From NCBI GenBank assembly GCA_964553405.1, contig CAZKLS010000084.1, forward strand, positions 1 through 12,172: a stretch of 12,172 bases of DNA, written 5' to 3'. Below, in pieces: positions 1 to 6,480 of this stretch. The notes under the pieces were generated by a model. The model made no database searches, had not been told where the DNA came from, and saw only the letters and a program-made list of their open reading frames with translations. Position 1 is the first letter of the stretch. Each line of letters opens with the position of its first letter. Position numbers and translations under genes: made by a program. This DNA comes from DATIRA01 sp964553405. Lineage in GTDB: Bacteria; Pseudomonadota; Gammaproteobacteria; Steroidobacterales; Steroidobacteraceae.

Positions 1-2
1 AC

Positions 3-62
3 GGCTGGACGCCGACGACCTTCGACGATGGCCGTCAGACCATCATCGACGCGGCGAATTGA
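3..62 (+). CDS. C-terminal end of an unidentified protein (cut by left edge)
   Basis: Only 19 residues and a TGA stop are inside the window, ending in TIIDAAN. This frame is chosen over the other two because its residue mix (Gly, Trp, Thr, Phe, Asp, Ile) looks like ordinary protein, whereas the alternatives are Arg-rich. The stop is followed within about 80 bases by two plus-strand hairpins, the second a strong intrinsic terminator, as expected for the end of a plus-strand transcription unit. The family cannot be recognised from so short a piece, and no function is proposed. Confidence 0.5.
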   Translation, partial: GWTPTTFDDGRQTIIDAAN

Positions 63-91
63 GCTGATGCTCTACTGAGCCAAAGGCGAGA

Positions 92-115
92 GAGGCGGGC
101 CTCCGGGCCCGCCTC
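92..115 (+). terminator. GC-rich hairpin without T-tract, upstream partner of a terminator
   Basis: A perfect 10-bp inverted repeat (GAGGCGGGCC / GGCCCGCCTC) closes a four-base TCCG loop 30 bases after the stop of the left-edge gene. No run of T follows, so on its own it is a weak intrinsic terminator; it may instead protect the mRNA 3' end or act as a pause site before the stronger hairpin at 143-172. Confidence 0.5.
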
Positions 116-142
116 GATCCACGGAGAAGACTCTCTAACTGC

Positions 143-172
143 GATGGGCCCTTTCGAGGGCCCATCTTTTTT
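143..172 (+). terminator. Rho-independent terminator of the left-edge gene
   Basis: A perfect 10-bp stem (GATGGGCCCT / AGGGCCCATC, 143-152 and 157-166) closes a TTCG tetraloop and is followed directly by six T (167-172). This is the classical intrinsic terminator layout on the plus strand. The reverse orientation has no T-run after the stem, so it should not terminate the minus-strand lipoprotein gene that ends at 255. Confidence 0.92.
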
Positions 173-254
173 GCTTGCGAGAACAGGGGTTTGTTCGGAG
201 GGACGGCCGGCGGACCCGGCCGTCCCGAATCGGCGGACGGCTCGGCGAGCGGGC

Positions 255-749
255 TTACTCGACGGTTACTTCCGCATCCTCGATGATGACGTCGTACCGG
301 TAGCCCATGCCGAAGTCCTTGTCGAGCGTCAGCGGACCGCTGACGACGACGGTGCTGCCGACTTCCGGCAGCACGCTGGCGGTGGTCACGGTGAGGTCGT
401 TCGTGCCCTCCGCGCCGGAGCCGTCACGGACGTGCAGCCAGTTCTTACCCATCACTCCGGCGTTGGTCTTGACGACCTTGCCGCGGATGACGACGTTGGT
501 GCCTCCGAGCTGTTCCTTCTCGGCGAACACTTCGGCGACGGTCTTGCCACCCTCCGCCTTCTCGATCCCGGTCAGGTCCACGTCGGCGACCGGTGCTGCC
601 GTGGGAACAGGATGCGGCTGAGCTGCCTCGGAAGCCGCGGGCGCCTGCGCCGCGGGCGCTTCCGCGGCCGGGGGGGCTTCCTTGCTGCAGGCTGCCAGCA
701 GCAGCGCGATGGTCAGGGCGAGCGGAGTACGGATGTTTGCCTTGGACAC
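255..749 (-). CDS. OB-fold outer- or inner-membrane lipoprotein
   Basis: This 164-residue protein begins with a short positively charged segment (K3, R7), a hydrophobic stretch and a lipobox LAAC with the lipidated Cys at residue 21. An Ala/Pro/Glu-rich flexible linker follows to about residue 55. The C-terminal ~105 residues resemble the small OB-fold domain often annotated as a nucleotide- or DNA-binding lipoprotein, with the landmarks GKVVKTNAGVMGKNWLHVRDG, then VTTASVLPEVG, VVVSGPLTLDKDFG and YDVIIEDAEV. Ligand and function are unknown; in a lipoprotein the OB fold is unlikely to act on cytoplasmic DNA. The GTG at 749 is chosen as start because an AGGAG lies 9 bases upstream and it places the signal peptide at the N-terminus. 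A longer reading from TTG at 818 would bury it. The gene is divergent from the mtr-like operon, so the two may share regulatory DNA; a role with the cytochromes is only a guess. Confidence 0.85.
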   Translation of the reverse strand: MSKANIRTPLALTIALLLAACSKEAPPAAEAPAAQAPAASEAAQPHPVPTAAPVADVDLTGIEKAEGGKTVAEVFAEKEQLGGTNVVIRGKVVKTNAGVMGKNWLHVRDGSGAEGTNDLTVTTASVLPEVGSTVVVSGPLTLDKDFGMGYRYDVIIEDAEVTVE

Positions 750-758
750 TGAGGAAAT

Positions 759-763
759 CTCCT
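759..763 (-). promoter_or_regulatory. Ribosome binding site that sets the GTG start of the lipoprotein
   Basis: Reading the minus strand, AGGAG lies 9 bases before the GTG at 749-747. No comparable site precedes the upstream TTG at 818, so this site decides the start. Confidence 0.75.
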
Positions 764-954
764 GAGCCGTGTGAATCAAATGCAGCGAGCACTGCGGAGG
801 CGGAAGTCTAGCGGACAATCATCCGTACCGCCTGCGGTGCCGGGCCGTCCGATTGTCGAAGCTGCGCCCAGCATGTGCTGCGACCGAGCCTGTGCCGGCG
901 TCGCTCGCGGCAAGTACCGTTTGCAAGCCCACCCGCCTTCAGGCAGCCTCCCCT

Positions 955-975
955 CGGTTTACCGCTATACGATAG
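955..975. promoter_or_regulatory. Two abutting short dyads, possible operator
   Basis: CGGT-TT-ACCG (955-964) is followed without a gap by CTAT-ACG-ATAG (965-975). Both are perfect palindromes apart from their centres. They lie in a locally AT-richer patch about 20 bases upstream of the sigma-54-like -24 element. Such paired dyads could bind a regulator or simply be chance; no known operator was recognised. Confidence 0.3.
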
Positions 976-996
976 TGGGGAACCGAAGCATAGGAT

Positions 997-1011
997 TGGC
1001 GGCGATTTTGC
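997..1011 (+). promoter_or_regulatory. Candidate sigma-54 (-24/-12) promoter of the mtr-like operon
   Basis: TGGC (997-1000) and TTGC (1008-1011) are separated by exactly seven bases, the spacing of the sigma-54 consensus TGGCACG-N4-TTGC. The invariant GG (998-999) and GC (1010-1011) are ten bases apart, as required. The five bases before TGGC (AGGAT) also fit the consensus flank; the ACG of the -24 box does not. The predicted transcript would start near 1023, giving a leader of about 64 bases that opens with the stem-loop at 1024-1049. An activator of the enhancer-binding type would be needed and is not encoded in this window. No competing sigma-70 promoter was found upstream of 1087. Confidence 0.5.
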
Positions 1012-1023
1012 CATCATCTTGCG

Positions 1024-1049
1024 GGCGGCAGCGGATACCGCGGGCCGCC
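1024..1049 (+). other. Stem-loop in the leader of the mtr-like operon
   Basis: GGCGGC (1024-1029) pairs with GCCGCC (1044-1049), and inside it GCGG (1031-1034) pairs with CCGC (1038-1041) across an ATA loop, with a small A/GG bulge between the two helices. No T-run follows, so it is not an intrinsic terminator. If transcription starts near 1023 it would sit at the extreme 5' end of the mRNA, where such structures can slow decay. In GC-rich DNA, chance folding is possible. Confidence 0.35.
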
Positions 1050-1086
1050 GTCAGTCGAGCGCGTTCGAACGACCAGGGAGTCATCT

Positions 1087-3316
1087 ATGAATTTGCAGAT
1101 CTTGCGGTCGATGCGGCTGTCTTCGCTGCCGGTCATTGCGCTGATCGCGCTGGCCGCCGCAGGCATGGCCGGCTGTGAAGGCGACGACGGCAAGACGGGT
1201 GCACAGGGCCCGGCCGGCCCGGCCGGTCCTCCCGGACCTCCGGGACCTCCGGGGTCCGGCGGTTCCGTGTCGATCCCGATCGACACGGCCGGGGCGATCA
1301 ACCCGGAAATCGTCAGCATTGCCGTGCCGAGCGGTGGCGGGGCGCCGGTCGTGACGTTCAAGCTGACGGACGAGCAGGGCATCGGCATCAAGGGGCTGCC
1401 CGCGAGCCAGACGCGCTTCACGCTGGCGCAGCTGTCGCCGCCGCCCGCGGCGGGCGCCTCGAGCGAATGGCAGTCCTACATCACGACGGCGAGCGGCGGC
1501 ATCCCCGACGCACAGGCGACCTACGAGCGCGGCACCTCGGGTACGTTCGTCGACAACGGCGATGGCACCTACCAGTACACGTTCGCGAAGCCGCTCACGG
1601 GCGCGGGCGCCTATCCGGCGGGTCCGGCCTACGACGGGACCAAGACGCACCGGTTCGCGTTCCAGATCGATCGCAGCGACCCGCGCGCGTCCAATAACCT
1701 GCCGACCGACTTCGTGCCCGTCGGCGGCGCGCCGACCTTCGAGCGCAAGATCGTCGACAACGACACCTGCAACGCCTGCCACGATTACCTGGCGTTCCAC
1801 GGCGGCAACCGGCGCGACATCGACTACTGCGTCACCTGCCACAACCCGTATTCGATCGACGGCGACACCGTCAACGAGCCCTGGGGCGGCACGGTGGACA
1901 TGAAGCAGATGATCCACAAGATCCACATGGGTGTCGGCCTCGCCGACGGCTACTTCATCATCGGCTACGGCGGCCGCAAGGTGGATTTCTCGAACGTCGT
2001 GTTCCCGCAGGACGTCCGCAACTGCCAGACCTGCCACAACGAGAGCGATCCGAACACGCCGCAGGCCAGCAACTGGCGCCAGGTCGCGAACCGCGCATCC
2101 TGCGGCGCCTGCCACGACGACATCGACTGGGCGAACGGCGGGCATCCGTTCGGAATCGTCTTCACCGACGACACCGCCTGCCTCGACTGCCACCGGCCGG
2201 GCGGCGTGCGCCCGATCGAGGAGGCCCACCAGATCCCGACCAAGGTTGCCGGCGAGAAATTCGCTTTCAACATCGTCTCTGTCACCGGCACCGCGCCGGG
2301 CGAGTTCCCGGTCGTGCGCTTCACGGTGACCGACCCGACCAACAACGACGCGGCCTACGACATCCAGAACGATCCGGCTTTCACGGTAGCCGCGGGTGGC
2401 GCGAGCCGGCTGTCGATCGACATCGGCTGGAACGTGAACACTGATTTCAGCAACGTCGGCAGCGGCGTGAATCCCGGTCAGCCGATCCAGATCGATCCGT
2501 TGTTCGGCAAGTCCACCAATGTCGGCAACAACGTCTTCGAGGTCACTTCGCCGACGGCGATCCCGGCCGGGGTGTCCGGCGTCGCGGTGGCGATCGAAGG
2601 GCACCCGGCCGTCGACGCGGACGGCAACGGCACGCCCGATCGAATCCCGGTGGCCAACGTCATCACGCCTTCGGGCCGGCATGGCGCGATCGTGGACATC
2701 GCCAAGTGCGACGACTGCCACAGTCAACTCTCGATCCACGGCAACAACCGTACCGACAACGTCGAAGTCTGCACGATGTGCCACAACGGCAATGCGACCG
2801 ACATCAACCGGCGCGTCGCGGGCTCGGCCTGCGTGAACGAGCTGGGGCCGGATGATGCTCCGATCGACATGAAGCGCATGGCTCACCAGCTGCATGCCTC
2901 GGGCGTGATCGGTGCCGTCGGGATCTGCGGTTTCGGTAACAGCGCGCATACCTACGAGTTCACCTATCCGGGCTTCCTGAACAACTGCGAAGGTTGTCAC
3001 GAGGCGAACACGTATTACCCGGTGGATCCGGCCCGTGTGATCGCCACGACGGTGGACGCGAACGACCCGGCCGTACTGACCGACGACGTCGCGATCTCGC
3101 CGAACACGGCGGTCTGCTCGGCGTGTCACGTCAGCAGCACCGCGGCGGCTCACATGACGCAGAACGGCGGCGACTTCGCGGCCGGCAAGGCTGCGGACGG
3201 GTCGCTGGTCTCCTCCGGCGTCGAGACTTGCGGTCTCTGCCACGGCCCGGGGCGTACGGCGGACGTGAAGGTCGTGCACGGCGTCGGGGAGTTCCCCTAC
3301 AACGCGCCCCGCGACC
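1087..3316 (+). CDS. mtrC: OmcA/MtrC-family surface decaheme c-type cytochrome lipoprotein (3' end in assembly gap)
   Basis: This is the terminal, cell-surface cytochrome of an outer-membrane electron conduit, exchanging electrons with minerals, shuttles or partner cells. The 743 visible residues start with a lipoprotein signal peptide ending in MAGC (Cys30) and a collagen-like Gly-X-Y tract (about 32-58). A beta domain follows (about 60-220), then five haem motifs (CXXCH at 228, 248, 313, 339, 365), a second beta domain (about 375-535), and five more haem motifs (541, 562, 634, 677, 715). This 5+5 layout with split beta domains is the MtrC/OmcA architecture. Family hallmarks include HGNNRTDNVEVCTMCHNGNATD-like wording after haem 6 and the His-rich MKQMIHKIHMG and MKRMAHQLHASG segments. 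Two non-haem Cys (582 and 614) could form a disulfide. The ATG at 1087 has AGGGAG six bases upstream. All ten haems precede the N-run, so probably only a short C-terminal tail and the stop are missing. Whether it is closer to MtrC or OmcA cannot be decided by eye. Confidence 0.93.
1180..1251 (+). repeat. Collagen-like Gly-X-Y tract in the cytochrome lipoprotein
   Basis: Eight consecutive Gly-X-Y triplets begin two residues after the lipidated Cys: GDD, GKT, GAQ, GPA, GPA, GPP, GPP, GPP, followed by an imperfect GSG. The DNA is correspondingly repetitive (9-base CCGGGACCT-type units near 1230-1250). The tract probably acts as a stiff or extended neck between the lipid anchor and the haem domains. 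Gly-rich linkers at this place are seen in this cytochrome family; whether this one forms a triple helix is unknown. Confidence 0.8.
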
Positions 3317-3416
3317 NNNNNNNNNNNNNNNNNNNNNNNNNNNNNNNNNNNNNNNNNNNNNNNNNNNNNNNNNNNNNNNNNNNNNNNNNNNNNNNNNNNN
3401 NNNNNNNNNNNNNNNN
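3317..3416. other. Assembly gap of 100 N
   Basis: Exactly 100 N, the conventional placeholder for a scaffold gap of unknown size. It replaces the stop codon of the upstream cytochrome, the intergenic spacer, and the start, signal peptide and first residues of the downstream cytochrome. The real sequence is probably longer than 100 bases, because an MtrA-type signal peptide and N-terminal segment alone would need more. Confidence 0.97.
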
Positions 3417-4247
3417 GGCGCGGACACCTGCCTGAACTGCCACGACGACAATCCGGTCGTGATGGCCATCTTCCTGAACAAGCACGGGCAGCCAGCCGAC
3501 GCGCGCAGCCCCTTCGGGCACGGCCAGCTGCAGTGCGAGGCCTGCCACGGTCCGGGCGGCGCGCACACCGGGCGAGTGAAGCGCGGCGAGACCCGGCCCC
3601 CGGTGATCCGCTTCGGGCCTGATTCAGAGGCTTCGGTCGGCGTGCAGAACGGGATGTGCCTCGGCTGCCACGAAGAGCAGATGCGCGGGAGCTGGCACGT
3701 CGGCGTGCACGAGGAGCAGGGCGTCGCCTGCGCGGACTGCCACGACAGCCACGCGGCGAAGGACCCCGTGCTCGCGACCCGCACCCAGCCCGACGTCTGC
3801 TATGCCTGCCACCAGATGCAGCGGACGCAGTTCCTGAAGCCGTTCTCGCATCCGGTTCGCCAAGGCCAGCAGGCCTGCAGCGACTGCCACCAGCCGCACG
3901 GCACGACGGCCGACGCGCAGCTCGTCCGCAACACCGTGAACCAGACCTGCTACGACTGCCATGCGGAGAAGCGGGGCCCGATGCTCTGGGAGCACGCGCC
4001 GGTGCCGGAGGACTGCACGAACTGTCATTCGCCGCACGGCTCGAATCACCCGGGCCTGCTCACGGCGCGCGCGCCGCTGCTCTGCCAGGAGTGTCACTCC
4101 CAGCAGGGACACCCGAGCGTGCCACAGGGTCCGGGATCGCTGGCCGGCGGGTCGCCCTCGGCCTACCTGCTGCTGGGCGCATGCATGAACTGCCACACCC
4201 AGGTGCACGGTTCGAACCATCCCTCCGGCGCGAACCTGATGCGCTGA
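3417..4247 (+). CDS. mtrA: MtrA/DmsE-family periplasmic decaheme c-type cytochrome (5' end in assembly gap)
   Basis: This protein carries electrons through the barrel of the MtrB-type porin between the periplasm and the surface cytochrome. The visible 276 residues contain ten CXXCH haem motifs (first Cys codons at 3429, 3534, 3657, 3729, 3798, 3876, 3948, 4014, 4083 and 4182), evenly spread as in the MtrA/DmsE family. They also carry family landmarks such as CEACHGPGGAH near the start and the ending CMNCHTQVHGSNHPSG. The start codon and signal peptide lie in the N-run; Shewanella MtrA is about 333 residues, so roughly 50-60 are missing. The frame differs from that of the upstream cytochrome relative to the placeholder gap, but since the gap length is arbitrary this says nothing about a fusion. 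Its stop is 34 bases before the preferred mtrB start. The alternative name DmsE applies when the conduit serves DMSO reductase; no dmsAB is visible here, so MtrA is preferred. Confidence 0.92.
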   Translation, partial: GADTCLNCHDDNPVVMAIFLNKHGQPADARSPFGHGQLQCEACHGPGGAHTGRVKRGETRPPVIRFGPDSEASVGVQNGMCLGCHEEQMRGSWHVGVHEEQGVACADCHDSHAAKDPVLATRTQPDVCYACHQMQRTQFLKPFSHPVRQGQQACSDCHQPHGTTADAQLVRNTVNQTCYDCHAEKRGPMLWEHAPVPEDCTNCHSPHGSNHPGLLTARAPLLCQECHSQQGHPSVPQGPGSLAGGSPSAYLLLGACMNCHTQVHGSNHPSGANLMR

Positions 4248-4281
4248 CCGGATGGGCACGAAAGTGGAGCGGAACACGAAC

Positions 4282-6435
4282 ATGAAAGTCACTCACGACC
4301 CGCGATATGCCGTGCTCGCCGCCGCGGTGGCGGCGGTGCTCGCCTCGGCCGCGCAGGCCCAGGAGGCGGCGCGGCCGGATACGTCCGGCTGGACCTGCGA
4401 AAAATGCCCGTTCGAGCGCGGCTACCGGTCCGAGACCGAGCTGGGCGGAATCTATGTCAGCGACTCGTCGGCCAAGTTCGGCAACTACACCGGGCTCGAC
4501 GAGGAAGGCGGCTACGTGCTGGCGAATGCCGAGGGCAAGTCCTCGCACGAGTCCGGCTACGTGCTCGAGTATTCGCTCGAGGACCTCGGGCTCGATTCCC
4601 GTTCCGGCATCATCGAGGGCGGCAAGCAGGGCAGCTACGACTTCTTCATCGACTACGACTCGATCCCGAAGCGCGTCTTCGACACGACCGAAACGCCGTA
4701 TCGGGGCAACGGCGGCAGCCCGCTCACGCTCCCGGGCGGCTGGGTCAACGCGAACACGACGAGCGGCATGACCGCGTTGCCGTCGACGCTGCGTAACGTC
4801 GACGTCGGCAGCGACCGCGAGACCTGGGGGCTCGGCGGCCGCTTCTTCGCCGGCGACGCCTGGAAGTTCTCGCTGGCCTACCATCGCGAGGATCGCGAGG
4901 GCACCGGCATCACCGCCGGCAGCTTCGTGATTCCGACCGCGCAGCTGATGAAGCCGATCGACTACCAGACCGACCGGCTGGATGCGGCCGTGCGCTACAG
5001 CGCGGAGCGCTGGCACCTGGAGCTCGCCTACTTCGCATCGAAGTTCGACAACCAGACGAACTCCCTGCGCTGGGAAAATCCCTATGTCCCGGTGCCCGGC
5101 GAGACCGACTACGGCCAGATGTCGCTGGAGCCGGACAACGACTACCAGCAGATCTCGCTGTCGGGCAGCGCGCGGATCTGGGACCGCACGGTGCTTTCGC
5201 TGAATCTCGCCACCGGCACCGGCAAGCAGGACCAGTCCTTCCTGCCGTACACGATCAACTCCGCGCTGCCGGTCGCCGCGCTGCCGTTTTCGAACCTCGA
5301 CGGCCAGGTCGATACGACGCACGCGGATTTCAGCGTGACGAGCGGCGTCCCGGGGCTCGACAAGCTGAAGCTGAAGGCCTGGGTGCGCTACGACGAGCGC
5401 GACAACGGCAGCAGGCGGGGCGTGTTCACGACGCCGGTCGTCGGCGACTACTTCGTGGTACCGGCGATCGAGAATCCCCGCTACAGCTTCGAGCGGACTC
5501 GGCTGCACGCATCGGCCGAGTACGAGCTCTTCGACGCCATCGGTCTCGCCGTCGGCGGTGACTACGTCGACACGGAGCGAACGGAAGTCGCCGTCAAGAG
5601 CGAGGAGGAATCGGGCGGCTGGGGACGCATTCACTGGCGGCCCGCTGGCGGCCTCGTCGATCTTCGCATCACCGGCGGCGCGGAGCGCCGCGACCCGGAC
5701 AAGTACGACACGACGCTGCCGGACGGGCAGAACCCGCTGATGCGCAAGTACAACATGGCCTACCGCTACCGGAGCTATGTCGATTTCTTCGGCGGCTTCT
5801 CGTTCGGCGAGACACCGCTGTCGCTCGGGATCAGCGGACTGTACGCGGACGACAGCTACTCGCGGTCCGAGATCGGCCTGCAGAGCGCGCGCACGAGCCG
5901 CATCTCAGGTGACCTCGGCTATGCGTTCAACGAAAAGAATTCCGCCTACCTGCACGCGGGCTACGAGACGATCGACGCCAGGCAGCGCGGCAGCGAGATG
6001 TACTCCTCGCCGGACTGGAAGGCCTTGCGCGAGGACGAGTTCACGACGGCCGGCGTCGGCTTCAGGAGCGAGTCGATCGCGACGAACTTCGACCTCGAGC
6101 TCGATTACACCTACGGCAAGTCGAACGGCGCGACCGACGTGGTGGCGACGTTCAGCCCGGGCGGCAAGTTCCCGGATCTCGAGACCGAGCTGAACCGCTT
6201 CAAGGCCGACCTGACCTACCGCGCCAGCGAGCGACTCGACGTCGTGTTCGGCTGGTGGTGGGAGAAGTTCGACAGCAAGGACTGGTCGCTCGCGGGCGTC
6301 CAGCCGGCGACGATGCCGCAGGTGCTGGCCTTCGGCGCGGATCCGTACAATTACGACGTGAACGTGTTCTCGGTCTCGGCGCGCTACTACTTCGGCAAGC
6401 GCCACGGCGTCGAGTCGGCGGAAGAGGCCGAGTAG
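4282..6435 (+). CDS. mtrB: MtrB/PioB-family outer-membrane beta-barrel of the decaheme conduit
   Basis: This outer-membrane barrel sheathes the MtrA cytochrome and lets it contact the surface cytochrome. The protein is 717 residues; Shewanella MtrB is about 697. It has a Sec signal peptide with likely cleavage after AQA (residue 26), then the N-terminal CXXC (CEKC, Cys39 and Cys42) in the context typical of this family. Shewanella MtrB carries CKXC at this place, so the Lys position differs. The rest is a long series of alternating polar/hydrophobic, aromatic-rich strands (for example WKFSLAYHRED, WHLELAYFASKF, LDVVFGWWWEKF) separated by Asp/Gly-rich turns, as in a large barrel. The last strand (VSARYYF, ending at Phe704) is followed by an unusual 13-residue acidic tail. 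The ATG at 4282 is preferred to the in-frame ATG at 4252 because it begins the signal peptide directly and follows purine-rich GGAG/GGA sequences; 4252 has no ribosome site. It is the last gene of the operon and converges with the next gene; no terminator hairpin was seen. Confidence 0.93.
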   Translation: MKVTHDPRYAVLAAAVAAVLASAAQAQEAARPDTSGWTCEKCPFERGYRSETELGGIYVSDSSAKFGNYTGLDEEGGYVLANAEGKSSHESGYVLEYSLEDLGLDSRSGIIEGGKQGSYDFFIDYDSIPKRVFDTTETPYRGNGGSPLTLPGGWVNANTTSGMTALPSTLRNVDVGSDRETWGLGGRFFAGDAWKFSLAYHREDREGTGITAGSFVIPTAQLMKPIDYQTDRLDAAVRYSAERWHLELAYFASKFDNQTNSLRWENPYVPVPGETDYGQMSLEPDNDYQQISLSGSARIWDRTVLSLNLATGTGKQDQSFLPYTINSALPVAALPFSNLDGQVDTTHADFSVTSGVPGLDKLKLKAWVRYDERDNGSRRGVFTTPVVGDYFVVPAIENPRYSFERTRLHASAEYELFDAIGLAVGGDYVDTERTEVAVKSEEESGGWGRIHWRPAGGLVDLRITGGAERRDPDKYDTTLPDGQNPLMRKYNMAYRYRSYVDFFGGFSFGETPLSLGISGLYADDSYSRSEIGLQSARTSRISGDLGYAFNEKNSAYLHAGYETIDARQRGSEMYSSPDWKALREDEFTTAGVGFRSESIATNFDLELDYTYGKSNGATDVVATFSPGGKFPDLETELNRFKADLTYRASERLDVVFGWWWEKFDSKDWSLAGVQPATMPQVLAFGADPYNYDVNVFSVSARYYFGKRHGVESAEEAE

Positions 6436-6440
6436 CGGCG

Positions 6441-6480
6441 CGGTCAGCGGCGGTCAGCGGCGGTCGGCCGCGGTCGCCCG
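6441..6480. repeat. Four 10-bp tandem units at the convergent gene junction
   Basis: CGGTCAGCGG occurs twice in direct succession (6441-6460), followed by two diverged units CGGTCGGCCG and CGGTCGCCCG. The array spans the junction after the mtrB stop and the last codons of the YbjT-like gene, including its stop (6454-6456). The first unit contains a second TGA for the minus strand in another frame, so gain or loss of a unit would shift the stop only slightly. Confidence 0.75.

Larger units (their letters stand above)
750..1086. other. Divergent intergenic region between lipoprotein gene and mtr-like operon
   Basis: These 337 bases separate two divergent start codons and hold no convincing gene. 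From left to right they contain: the lipoprotein ribosome site (759-763); a 7-bp inverted repeat GACAATC/GATTGTC (814-820 and 851-857) enclosing a smaller dyad ACCGC-CT-GCGGT; two abutting short dyads at 955-975; a sigma-54-like promoter at 997-1011; a GC-rich stem-loop at 1024-1049; and an AGGGAG ribosome site at 1075-1080, six bases before the ATG at 1087. No good -35/-10 pair for the lipoprotein gene was found; TAGACT on the minus strand near 808 is a possible -10 without a matching -35. Confidence 0.7.

Noticed and set aside
750..818. N-terminal extension of the lipoprotein from a TTG at 818
   Set aside because: It would place 23 residues before a clear lipoprotein signal peptide; the GTG at 749 has AGGAG nine bases upstream.
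1081..3279. 732-codon open frame on the minus strand opposite the surface cytochrome
   Set aside because: Arg/Val/Asp/His-rich composition without any family motif; it is the shadow of a GC-rich gene whose plus-strand frame has ten CXXCH motifs.
3131..3784. Open frames that run through the N-run
   Set aside because: They exist only because unknown bases are read as open; the flanking residues carry no family signal outside the two cytochrome frames.
4252..4281. Upstream ATG as start of the MtrB-type protein
   Set aside because: No ribosome site precedes it, and it adds ten polar residues before a complete signal peptide starting at 4282.
4060..5634. 524-codon minus-strand open frame opposite mtrA/mtrB
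   Set aside because: No recognisable domain or signal; composition of an antisense shadow in GC-rich DNA.
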